A DNA stretch of 64,000 nt from Nonomuraea endophytica (GTDB lineage: Bacteria; Actinomycetota; Actinomycetes; Streptosporangiales; Streptosporangiaceae), in contig NZ_JACHIN010000012.1 in the NCBI RefSeq assembly GCF_014203235.1, positions 149,210 to 213,209 of the forward strand, read 5' to 3'. The notes under the pieces are model-generated. The model ran no database searches and was not told where the DNA came from. It saw only the letters and a list, made by a program, of their open reading frames with translations. This document shows, one piece after another, positions 33,503 through 41,443 of the stretch. Position numbers and translations under genes: made by a program. The stretch's first letter is position 1. Each line of letters begins with the position of its first letter.

Positions 33503-34464
33503 CAGAACAGCCCGTCATCGACATCTGTGACGGCGTCCACGACTCCGGCTCATGGCTGGCGCTGCTGCGCGGGCTGTCGGCGGACGCGCCGCACTTCCTG
33601 GAGTTCCTGGCCGGCGCCATGAGCGTGGTAGCCGGCCTCGACCCCGCGCGCACCCGCGATCAGCTCGCCCGCGATCCCGCGACGGCACTCGCCGCGCTGG
33701 CCGACGGGCTGGCCGTCGACGACGGCGCCCACGTGGAACGGCTGCGCGCCGCCGGCGTCCGCCACCAGGTGCTGCACGGCTCCCACTACCGCCTGCCCGG
33801 CGGCGAGAGCGTGAACGACCGGGTGGCCGCGCGCGCCGCCCGGCATCCGGGCCTGCTGAGCGGCTGGTGCGGTGTCGACGCGCGCGATCCGGCGGCGGCG
33901 GTCGCCGAGATCGACCGGTGTGCGGCGCTCGGCATGCGCGGGGTGGTCATGCTGCCCTTCGCCTCGGGCGTGCCCGCCGACGACCCCGCCAGTCACCTGA
34001 TCTACCGGCACGTCGCCGGGCTGGGGCTGCCGCTGTGGCTGCACTGCGGGCTGAACCTGTCGCGCACCAGCCCGATGACCACCCCGGCCGAGCTGGACCT
34101 GGTCGCCGGGCGTTATCCGCGGATGCCGGTGGTGGCCGGGCACGGCGGCTGGCCTTACGTGGGAGAGCTGGTGGCGGTGATGATGCGCCAGCCCAACGTC
34201 TATCTCGACACCTCAGGGCACGATCCGCGGGCGATGGCGGCCCCGGGCTCCGGGTGGGAGCCGCTGCTGTTCCATCTGCGGGGGGCGTTGCGCCGCCGGG
34301 TGGTGTTCGGCAGCGCGGCCTGGACCCACGCCTCCACCCAGGAGCGCTCGGTCGCCGCCGTGCGTGGGCTGGGCCTGGAGGAACGGCACGAGCGGGCCTG
34401 GCTGCACGACAACGCGGCGGCTCTTCTCGGCCTTCCCCTGGCCATCTCGGCTTCTGATGCTTAA
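33490..34464 (+). CDS. amidohydrolase_2-fold protein lacking canonical metal ligands (copy 1)
   Basis: 324 residues, TIM-barrel of the ACMSD/LigJ-like amidohydrolase_2 family by the pattern WLHCGLNLSR, VAGHGGWPYV and MAAPGSGWEPLLFH. The usual beta-1 HxH is absent (VIDICDGVHDSG), and the beta-8 Asp of FGSDxP is replaced (FGSAAW). Only the strand-5 and strand-6 His remain, so ordinary Zn hydrolysis is doubtful. A lyase, isomerase or binding role is possible. It has no ribosome site: the ATG lies inside the operator, suggesting a leaderless mRNA. It is paralogous to the protein at 37099. Confidence 0.85.
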   Translation: MSVHTEQPVIDICDGVHDSGSWLALLRGLSADAPHFLEFLAGAMSVVAGLDPARTRDQLARDPATALAALADGLAVDDGAHVERLRAAGVRHQVLHGSHYRLPGGESVNDRVAARAARHPGLLSGWCGVDARDPAAAVAEIDRCAALGMRGVVMLPFASGVPADDPASHLIYRHVAGLGLPLWLHCGLNLSRTSPMTTPAELDLVAGRYPRMPVVAGHGGWPYVGELVAVMMRQPNVYLDTSGHDPRAMAAPGSGWEPLLFHLRGALRRRVVFGSAAWTHASTQERSVAAVRGLGLEERHERAWLHDNAAALLGLPLAISASDA

Positions 34465-34482
34465 TATGAATGAACGTTCATA
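34465..34482. promoter_or_regulatory. island operator site 2 (best match)
   Basis: TATGAATGAACGTTCATA matches all defined positions of TATGAAYGANCGTTCATA. It sits between the first amidohydrolase-like gene and the four-gene operon starting at 34500, just 5' of its ribosome site AAGGAG. Confidence 0.88.
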
Positions 34483-34499
34483 GAGCAAGGAGTTGAATC

Positions 34500-35915
34500 T
34501 TGGCTGGAATCATGGCGTACGGGGGCTACCTCCCTGCGCACCGGATCCGCCGCTCGCGCATCGGGGAGGCGCTCGGCACCAGGCCGGGGGCCGGCACCAG
34601 GACGGTCGCCTCCTACGACGAGGACACCACCACCATGGGCGCGGAGGCGGCCAGGGTCGCGCTGCACGGCCTGCCGGGGCCGGAGGAGGTGAGGGGCCTC
34701 TTCTTCGCCACCTCTGACCCGGTCTACCTGGACAGGTCCAACGCCGCCGCCGTACACGCGGTGCTGTCGCTCGACCCGTCCGTGCCCGCGGTCGACATGT
34801 GCGGCGCGGTGCGCTCCGGCGTCGGCGCCCTGCGCGCCGGACTGCACGCGGGCGCGCCCACACTCGTCGTCCTGTCCGACATCCGCGCCGGCCTGCCCGG
34901 CGGCGCCGACGAACGCGACGGCGGCGACGGCGCCGCGGCGCTCGTCGTGGGCACGGACGGGGAGGTCGTGGCGGAGTGGATCGGCGACGCGGCCAGGACC
35001 GAGGAGTTCCTGAGCCGCTGGCGCGAGCCCGGCGAGCGGCACTCCCGCCACTGGGAGGACCGCTTCGTCGAGGAGGTCCACGTGCCCGCCGGGCGGCTGG
35101 TGCTGGAGGAGGCGCTGAAGTCCGCCGGCCTGACCGCGGCCGACGTCGACCACCTCGTCGTCGCCGGCGCGAGCAGGAGGATCGCCGCCGCGGTCCGCGC
35201 CGCCGCGGGCGTCGATGAGCACGCGGCGGCCGACGACCTGCTCGACTCGGTCGGCGAGACCGGCACCGCCCACCTGGCGCTGCGCCTGGCCGCGATCCTG
35301 GACCGGGCCGGGCCGGACGAGGTGATCGCGCTCGTGGTCCTCACGGAAGGCGCCGACGCGCTGCTGTTCCGCACCACCGGCCTGCTCGCCGGAAGGCGCA
35401 GCGCCTGGCCGACCGCCGCCCAGATCGAGCACTCCAGCGACGACCTGAGCTACGCCACCTACGTCTCCTGGCGCGGATTCCTGCCGCGCGAGCCCATGCG
35501 CCGCCCGCTGCCGCCACAGCTCGCCGCCCCCGCCACCCGGCGGATCGGCGCGTGGAAGCTCGGCCTCGTCGGCTCGCGCTGCCTCGCCTGCGACACCCGC
35601 CACCTGCCGCCCCAGCGGGTGTGCGGCGCCTGCCGCGCGCTCGACCAGATGCGGCCCGACCCGGTGGCCGGCCTGCCCGCCACCGTCTCGATCGCCACCG
35701 TGGACCGGCTGGCCTGGTCGCCGAACCCGCCGCTGATCTACGGGACCGTCGACTTCGACGGCGGCGGCCGGCTGCAGTGCGAGTTCACCGACACGGGGCC
35801 GGACGGCGCGCGGACCGGGCTGCGGGTGCGCATGGCCGTACGCAGGACGCACAGCCGCGACGGCGTGCACAACTACTACTGGAAGGCCCGCCCGGAACGA
35901 GGGGAGCAATACTGA
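34500..35915 (+). CDS. HMG-CoA synthase-like / DUF35 zinc-ribbon OB fusion protein
   Basis: 471 residues. The N-terminal thiolase-fold part (about 1-330) resembles hydroxymethylglutaryl-CoA/KASIII-like synthases with a candidate Cys in VDMCGAVRSG. The C-terminal part (about 350-460) is a DUF35 module: zinc ribbon CLAC...CGAC then an OB fold. In archaea, HMG-CoA synthase, thiolase and DUF35 form one complex; here two of the three are fused and the thiolase is next. It probably joins or cleaves a C-C bond in a CoA thioester. TTG 34500 follows AAGGAG; ATG 34512 is an alternative. Confidence 0.88.
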   Translation: MAGIMAYGGYLPAHRIRRSRIGEALGTRPGAGTRTVASYDEDTTTMGAEAARVALHGLPGPEEVRGLFFATSDPVYLDRSNAAAVHAVLSLDPSVPAVDMCGAVRSGVGALRAGLHAGAPTLVVLSDIRAGLPGGADERDGGDGAAALVVGTDGEVVAEWIGDAARTEEFLSRWREPGERHSRHWEDRFVEEVHVPAGRLVLEEALKSAGLTAADVDHLVVAGASRRIAAAVRAAAGVDEHAAADDLLDSVGETGTAHLALRLAAILDRAGPDEVIALVVLTEGADALLFRTTGLLAGRRSAWPTAAQIEHSSDDLSYATYVSWRGFLPREPMRRPLPPQLAAPATRRIGAWKLGLVGSRCLACDTRHLPPQRVCGACRALDQMRPDPVAGLPATVSIATVDRLAWSPNPPLIYGTVDFDGGGRLQCEFTDTGPDGARTGLRVRMAVRRTHSRDGVHNYYWKARPERGEQY

Positions 35916-37102
35916 TGGCCGACAGAGGAATCACCGGCAGAGTGGCCGTGGTGGGCGCCGGATGCACACGCTTCGGCGAGCGCCGCGACGCCGGGGCCGA
36001 CGACCTGCTCATCGCCGCCGCCAACGAGGCCGCCGCGTCCGCGGGCATCGACCTGGCCGACGTGGACGCGTTCTGGCTGGGCACGTTCGGCTCCGGGCAC
36101 GCGGGCACCGCGCTGTCCAAGCCGCTCAAGCTGGACAACAAGCCCGTCACCCGGGTCGAGAACTTCTGCGCCACCGGCTCCGACGCCTTCCGCAACGCCT
36201 GCTACGCCGTGGCCGCCGGCGCGTACGACGTGGTCATGGCGATCGGCGTGGAGAAGGTCATGGACTCGGGACAGGCCGGCATCCCGTTCTTCGAGTTCTT
36301 CGACGACGGTACGGCGGTGCCGCACACGCCCCCCGGCACGTTCGGCTACCTGGCCACCGGCTACGCGCAGCGGCACGGCGTGGCCGACGCCGACCTGCGC
36401 GCGGCCATGACCCACGTCGCGTGGAAGAACCACCGCAACGGCGCGCTCAACCCCCGCGCCTACTTCCAGCGGGAGATCCCCAAGGAGGTGATCGACCGGC
36501 AGCCGCTGCTGGCCGGGAAGCTGAGCCTGCTCGACTGCGGCGGGCTGGCCGACGGCGCGGCCGCCGTCGTGATCACCAGGGCGGAGGACGCGCGCCGCTA
36601 CACCGGTAAGCCGGTCCTGGTGAAGGCGCTGGCCCTGGCTGCCGGTCCGGGCACCGGCGCCATGGATCCCGGCCACGACTTCTCCTCCTTCCCCGAGGCG
36701 GTGGCCGCCGCGCGCAGCGCGTACGCGCAGGCCGGAATCCACGACCCGAGGGCGGAGCTGTCCTTCGCCGAGGTGCACGACTGCTTCACCATCACCGAGA
36801 TCGTCCTGATGGAGGACCTGGGCTTCTCCGTCCGGGGTACCGCCTGGAAGGACATGGTGGGCGGGGTCTTCGACCGCGACGGCGCGCTGCCGGTCAACCC
36901 GGACGGCGGGCTGAAGGCGTTCGGGCACCCGCTCGGCGCCTCCGGCATCAGGATGATCTTCGAGAGCTGGCTGCAGCTACGCGGCGAGGCCGGGGAGCGG
37001 CAGATCGACAACGGGCGCACGCTCGCGCTCACCCAGAACATCGGCGGCGATCCCGGCGAATGCGTCTGCCTCATCACCATCCTCGAAGGGCCTTCCCGGT
37101 GA
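35915..37102 (+). CDS. SCP-x/lipid-transfer type thiolase
   Basis: 395 residues beginning MADRGITGRVAVVGAGCTRF. It has the Cys motif VENFCATGSDAF, HDCFTITE and the His loop GGLKAFGHPLGASG typical of SCP-x/Ltp2-type thiolases, including retroaldolases that act with DUF35 partners such as ChsH2. ATG 35915 overlaps the stop of the HMGS-DUF35 gene (TGATG), which strongly suggests a two-protein complex. It may cleave or form the C-C bond with that partner. Confidence 0.93.
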   Translation: MADRGITGRVAVVGAGCTRFGERRDAGADDLLIAAANEAAASAGIDLADVDAFWLGTFGSGHAGTALSKPLKLDNKPVTRVENFCATGSDAFRNACYAVAAGAYDVVMAIGVEKVMDSGQAGIPFFEFFDDGTAVPHTPPGTFGYLATGYAQRHGVADADLRAAMTHVAWKNHRNGALNPRAYFQREIPKEVIDRQPLLAGKLSLLDCGGLADGAAAVVITRAEDARRYTGKPVLVKALALAAGPGTGAMDPGHDFSSFPEAVAAARSAYAQAGIHDPRAELSFAEVHDCFTITEIVLMEDLGFSVRGTAWKDMVGGVFDRDGALPVNPDGGLKAFGHPLGASGIRMIFESWLQLRGEAGERQIDNGRTLALTQNIGGDPGECVCLITILEGPSR

Positions 37103-38058
37103 GCGGCGACGCGGTCATCGACATGGCCGGGGTCGTGCTCGACGCCGAGTCGTGGGAGTCGTACCTGAGCTGGTTCGCCGCCGACTGCCCGAACTATCTG
37201 CGGCTGTTCGGGCGGCGGTTCTGCGGGCTGGCGGGGGTCGAGCACGCGGCGTACCAGAAGGCGCTGGAGCGCGGACCGGACGAGGTGGTGCGGCTGCTGT
37301 TGTCGACCGGCCGCCTGGACGTGGACATCGACCGGTATGTCGAGGAACTGGCCGCCGGTGGGGTGGCGCTGCAGGTGATCCACGGCGGCATGACGCCGCT
37401 GCGCTCGGGCGGGCTGCTCAACGACCGGGCGGCCGCCTTCGCCCGCCGCCACCCGGAACGGCTGCGCGCATGGGCGGGGCTGAGCATGCGCGACGAGCAG
37501 GCGGCGCTGAAGGAGATGCGCAGATGCGTCGGCGACCTCGGCATGGGCGGGGTGTCGGTGACGCACTTCACCGACGTCGCCGACCCGCTCTCGGCCGCCA
37601 GCCGGGCGGTCTACGCCGAGGCCGAGCGCCTGGGCGTGCCGGTCTGGATCCACGCCGGGCACAACCTGTCGCCCCGGGTGCCGGTGGACCACTGCGCGTG
37701 GCGGCAACTGGACGCGATCGCGCGGGCCCACCCGGACCTGGTGATCGTCGCCGGTCACGGCGGCTGGCCCTGGATGATGGAGATGGTCGCGCTCTGCCAG
37801 CGCCATCCCAACGTCTACCTGGAGTTCTCCACCCACCGGCCGTCGCACATGGCGGCCGCGGGGTCCGGCTGGGAGCCGCTGCTGGCCCACGGCCGGGCCA
37901 CGATCAGGAACAAGGTCCTGTTCGGCAGCGTCGGCTGGGTGCACGAGATGTCCGCGGGCGAACTCGCCGACGAGGTACGCGCGCTGCCGCTCGACGAGGG
38001 CACCGTGCGCCGCTGGCTTTACTCCAACGCCGCCCGCGTGCTGGGCACGGCGGCATGA
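37099..38058 (+). CDS. amidohydrolase_2-fold protein lacking canonical metal ligands (copy 2)
   Basis: 319 residues from GTG 37099, overlapping the thiolase stop (GTGA). It shares with the protein at 33490 an N-terminal VIDMAG, WIHAGHNLSPR, VAGHGGWPWMM, MAAAGSGWEPLL and FGSVGW. As in copy 1, the HxH metal motif is absent and the beta-8 Asp is replaced by Val. The paired loss suggests a distinct subfamily rather than random decay. It is the third gene of the coupled operon 34500-39686. Confidence 0.85.
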   Translation: MSGDAVIDMAGVVLDAESWESYLSWFAADCPNYLRLFGRRFCGLAGVEHAAYQKALERGPDEVVRLLLSTGRLDVDIDRYVEELAAGGVALQVIHGGMTPLRSGGLLNDRAAAFARRHPERLRAWAGLSMRDEQAALKEMRRCVGDLGMGGVSVTHFTDVADPLSAASRAVYAEAERLGVPVWIHAGHNLSPRVPVDHCAWRQLDAIARAHPDLVIVAGHGGWPWMMEMVALCQRHPNVYLEFSTHRPSHMAAAGSGWEPLLAHGRATIRNKVLFGSVGWVHEMSAGELADEVRALPLDEGTVRRWLYSNAARVLGTAA

Positions 38059-39686
38059 GCACCGCCTTCGCCACGACTCCCGAGGCCGCGGAGTGCGTGG
38101 TGCCCCTGGTGCTGCGCCGCCACGCCGAGGAGCGCCCCGGCGAGGTCTTCGCCGTCTTCCAGGACGGCGAGGCGTGGACGGGCGTGCGGGTGCTCCGCGA
38201 GACCCTGGCCATGGCCGAGATCCTGCACGAGCACGGCGTACGGCCCGGCGACCTCGTCGTCTCCTGGCTGCCCAACGGACCGGACGCCCTGCGCACCTGG
38301 TTCGGGCTCAACGAGCTCGGCGCCGTCTACGTGCCGGTCAACACGGCCCTGCGCGGCAGGTTCCTGGAGCACGTGCTGGCCAACTCCGGGGCCCGGCTCG
38401 CGGTCGTCCATCCCTCCCTGGCGCCCCGGCTGGCCTCGGTGGAGACGGCGGCGCTGCGTACCGTCCTGGTCCCCGGTCACACCGCGCCCGAGGTCACCGG
38501 CCTCGACGTGACGCCGATCGGTGACCTTCCGGCCGCCCCGCGCCGGGTCTCGACGTACACGCCGCGACCCTGGGACACCTACGGCGTGCTCTACACCTCC
38601 GGCACGACCGGGGCGAGCAAGGGCGTGCTGTGCTCGTACGCGCACCTGTGGACGACGGCGGTGGCCTCGTCCGCCGGCGTCATCGGCGCGGGCGACCGAT
38701 ACCTGGTCCAGCTGCCGCTCTTCCACGGCGGCGGCACGATCGGCGTCGCCCTGGCCCTCTACGTCGGCGCCTCGGTGGCGGTGGTGGACGGCTTCGACAC
38801 CCGCTCGTTCTGGGACCTGGTCCGCCGGACCGGCACCACCGCCTGCACGCTGCTGGGCGCCATGACCTCGTTCCTGTCCGCGCGCGAGCCCGGACCGGAC
38901 GACCTGGGACACCCGCTGCGCACCGTCTGCATGGTGCCGCTCGGCGAGAACGCCCGGGACTTCGCCCGGCGCTTCGGCGTCGACGTCTACACGCTGTTCA
39001 ACATGACCGAGGTCAGCACGCCGCTGCTGTCGGAGCGCAACCCGGACAGGGCGGGGGCCTGCGGCCGGGTGCGCCCCGGCGCGGAGGTGCGGCTGGTGGA
39101 CGCGCACGACCGGGAGGTGCCCGACGGCGAGACCGGCGAGATGATCGTCAGAACGGCCGCGCCCTGGGCGATGAACCACGGCTACCACGCGATGCCCGAG
39201 GCGAGCGCGGCGGCCTGGCGCAACGGCTGGTTCCACACCGGCGACGCCTTCCGCCGTGAGCCGGACGGCGAGTACTTCTTCGTCGACCGGGTCAAGGACG
39301 CCATCCGCCGCCGGGGGGAGAACATCTCCTCGTTCGAGCTGGAGACCGGCGCGGCCGCGTACCCGGGAGTCAGGGAGGTGGCGGCCGTCGCGGTGCCGAG
39401 CGAGCACGGCGAGGACGAGGTGCTCGTGGTCGTGGCGCCGGTCCCCGGCCAGGCCCTCGACCCCGCCGGGTTCGTGGCCTTCTGCGTGGAGCACATGCCG
39501 CACTACATGGTGCCGCGCTATGTCCGCGTCGTGGCCGAGCTGCCCAAGACGCCGACGAACAAGGTGCGCAAGCACCTGCTGCGCGCCGCCGGGATCACCG
39601 CCGACACCTGGGACCGCGAGGCGGCCGGCATCCGGGTCAGGCGGGAGCGCCTCCCGGCCGCTGACGGTCGACCCGCGGCCGGATGA
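38055..39686 (+). CDS. acyl-CoA ligase, CaiC-like (copy 1)
   Basis: 543 residues of the ANL family: A3 motif YTSGTTGASKGV, FNMTEVS at the A5 position, WRNGWFHTGDAF, hinge motif FFVDRVKDAIRRRGENIS, and the catalytic Lys near KTPTNKVRKHLL. It resembles carnitine/crotonobetaine-CoA ligase CaiC. It would activate the pathway acid with ATP and CoA. ATG 38055 overlaps the upstream stop (ATGA). Its 3' end overlaps the convergent cupin gene by 50 bp. It is a paralogue of 41444. Confidence 0.93.
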   Translation: MSTAFATTPEAAECVVPLVLRRHAEERPGEVFAVFQDGEAWTGVRVLRETLAMAEILHEHGVRPGDLVVSWLPNGPDALRTWFGLNELGAVYVPVNTALRGRFLEHVLANSGARLAVVHPSLAPRLASVETAALRTVLVPGHTAPEVTGLDVTPIGDLPAAPRRVSTYTPRPWDTYGVLYTSGTTGASKGVLCSYAHLWTTAVASSAGVIGAGDRYLVQLPLFHGGGTIGVALALYVGASVAVVDGFDTRSFWDLVRRTGTTACTLLGAMTSFLSAREPGPDDLGHPLRTVCMVPLGENARDFARRFGVDVYTLFNMTEVSTPLLSERNPDRAGACGRVRPGAEVRLVDAHDREVPDGETGEMIVRTAAPWAMNHGYHAMPEASAAAWRNGWFHTGDAFRREPDGEYFFVDRVKDAIRRRGENISSFELETGAAAYPGVREVAAVAVPSEHGEDEVLVVVAPVPGQALDPAGFVAFCVEHMPHYMVPRYVRVVAELPKTPTNKVRKHLLRAAGITADTWDREAAGIRVRRERLPAADGRPAAG

Positions 39687-39981
39687 CGAAGAAGGCGCGG
39701 GTGCCGGCGGTCGCCTGGTAGTCGACCGTCGCGCCCGCGCCGATGTAGCAGGCGGAACCGGCGGCGACCCGCACCGCCCGTCCGCCCCCGGTCACGGTCA
39801 GCTCGCCCTCGATGACATACAGCGTCTCGTCGTAGGTGAGCGTCCAGTCGCGCAGATGCCCGTCCGCCGGGAAGCGCAGGAAGCCCGCGGTGTCCGTGGG
39901 GAAGGACACCGCGAGGTTGCTGGCGAAGGGCACCTCGCGGTAGCCCGACGGGTCGTCGCCGAACAACAGGACCTCGGTCAT
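39637..39981 (-). CDS. cupin-domain protein
   Basis: 114 residues, one small beta barrel: LTYDETLYVIEGELTV contains the cupin 1 pattern with some metal ligands replaced, then GAGATVDYQA and FFVIRP. It follows the amine oxidase by 9 bp on the same strand, so it is probably co-translated. A binding, isomerase or dioxygenase role cannot be distinguished. Its end overlaps the convergent ligase gene. Confidence 0.85.
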   Translation of the reverse strand: MTEVLLFGDDPSGYREVPFASNLAVSFPTDTAGFLRFPADGHLRDWTLTYDETLYVIEGELTVTGGGRAVRVAAGSACYIGAGATVDYQATAGTRAFFVIRPRVDRQRPGGAPA

Positions 39982-39990
39982 GATCTCTCC

Positions 39991-41319
39991 TCAGAGCCGG
40001 TCGAGGACCTCACGCGCGCAGCGCTCGCCCGCCTGGACCGCGCCGTTCATCCAGCCCGTCCACCGGTCGGCGCTCTCCGTCCCGGCCCAGTGCAGGCCGT
40101 CCACGGGCGCGTGCGGTGACGGTCCCGCGGCGGTGAGCGCGCCGGGCCGCAGCCCGCCCTGACAGCCGAAGACGTACGGCTGCCGCCGCCAGTCGGTCTC
40201 CAGGTACGCCACCGGCCGGGCCGCCTCGGGACCCAGGCAGGCGGCCAGGGCTTCCAGGGTGGCGGCGCGCCGTACCTGATGGTCGTTGGTGAAGGCCGGA
40301 GGGTTGCCGCGGAAATACCGCTCGGAGAAGGTGAAGGCGGTGAGCGCGAGCACCCCGGGCGAGCCGTCCGGCGGGGAGGCGTCCAGGAAGCCGGGCACCG
40401 CGCCGAGATCGGTGAACCCGGAGCCCGACAGCCCCATGTCCCGCCAGAACGGCTCGTCGTAGACCACGTTGGTCTTGATGAGCGGCCCCCGCACCCAGCC
40501 GTTGGCCAGCGCCGCCCGCGCGCGCGGCAGTCCGGGACGGAAGGCGACGGGCGCGGTCGCGGCCGGCCCGATCGCCATGATCACCCGGCGGGCCCGTACG
40601 CGCAGGCCGGGCGTGCTGACCACGACGCAGCTGTCGTCCCGCTCGACCTCGCGGACCGGCTCGCCGAGACACACCCGCCCGCCCAGGTACGCCGCCAGCG
40701 CGCCGGGCAGCGCCTGCGACCCGGCGGCGAACCTCAGGACGGCGTCCTGGTCGCGCAGCATCGGCCGGATCCCGCCGCAGGTGGCCGTGGCGTGCAGGGC
40801 GTAGGCGAAGGAGATCTCACCCGGCGGCGCGGCGAACCACGCGGAGACCGAGCAGTCGAACAACTGCCTGGCCAGCGGGTCGTGGATCTGCTCGTCCCGC
40901 CAGGCGGCGAGGTCGAGGGCATCGAGGCGCGGGTCGCCGGGCTCGGTGCGTTCCATGGCCCTGAGCGCGGCGGCGTACTCGCGGACCGGGTCGTGGGGCA
41001 GGCCGGGCAGGCCGTCGGTGTACTGGAGGCGGCGGCCGCCCAGGTGGGCGACGCCGATGCCGTCCTTGAAGGAGGGGAAGAGCTCGACGCCCAGCTCGGC
41101 CGCGAGGGTGCGGATCTCGTGCTGGCTCGCGCACACGTACATGGCGCCGGCCTCGGTGGGCTTGCCGCCGGGGAGGGGGATGTTCCACACACGGCCGCCG
41201 ACGCGCTCGCCCGCCTCCAGGACGACCGTGTCCACGCCGCCGGAAGCCAGCCGGTAGGCGGCGGTGAGGCCGGACAGGCCGCCGCCGACCACGACGGCGT
41301 CAGCGGTCTTCTCGATCAT
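39991..41319 (-). CDS. flavin-containing amine oxidase
   Basis: 442 residues. The FAD motif VVVGGGLSGLTAAYRLASGG, then EAGERVGGRVW, and near the end LHWAGTESADRWTGWMNGAV match monoamine/polyamine oxidases. These oxidise amines with O2, giving an imine or aldehyde plus H2O2. No signal peptide. ATG 41319 follows GAGGAG; the island operator lies just upstream. It and the cupin form one transcription unit that probably performs the first oxidation in the pathway. Confidence 0.92.
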   Translation of the reverse strand: MIEKTADAVVVGGGLSGLTAAYRLASGGVDTVVLEAGERVGGRVWNIPLPGGKPTEAGAMYVCASQHEIRTLAAELGVELFPSFKDGIGVAHLGGRRLQYTDGLPGLPHDPVREYAAALRAMERTEPGDPRLDALDLAAWRDEQIHDPLARQLFDCSVSAWFAAPPGEISFAYALHATATCGGIRPMLRDQDAVLRFAAGSQALPGALAAYLGGRVCLGEPVREVERDDSCVVVSTPGLRVRARRVIMAIGPAATAPVAFRPGLPRARAALANGWVRGPLIKTNVVYDEPFWRDMGLSGSGFTDLGAVPGFLDASPPDGSPGVLALTAFTFSERYFRGNPPAFTNDHQVRRAATLEALAACLGPEAARPVAYLETDWRRQPYVFGCQGGLRPGALTAAGPSPHAPVDGLHWAGTESADRWTGWMNGAVQAGERCAREVLDRL

Positions 41320-41333
41320 CCAGGACTCCTCAA

Positions 41334-41351
41334 TATGAACGATCGTACATG
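41334..41351. promoter_or_regulatory. island operator site 3
   Basis: TATGAACGATCGTACATG matches 15 of 17 defined positions and has a near-perfect palindromic core around GATC. It is located just upstream of the amine oxidase ribosome site. Confidence 0.82.
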
Positions 41352-41400
41352 AGTAGTTGAGGGTTATTTGGCCAGGTATTGTCTGTCTGAATGGCAGCAT

Positions 41401-41418
41401 GCTATACAAACGTTCATA
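41401..41418. promoter_or_regulatory. island operator site 4 (one good half)
   Basis: GCTATACAAACGTTCATA keeps a perfect right half (CGTTCATA) with a degenerate left half: 12 of 17 positions. It is upstream of the second acyl-CoA ligase, with its centre 67 bp from that of site 3. Confidence 0.6.
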
Positions 41419-41443
41419 CATTTGCCACCGTTCAGGGAGAGCG

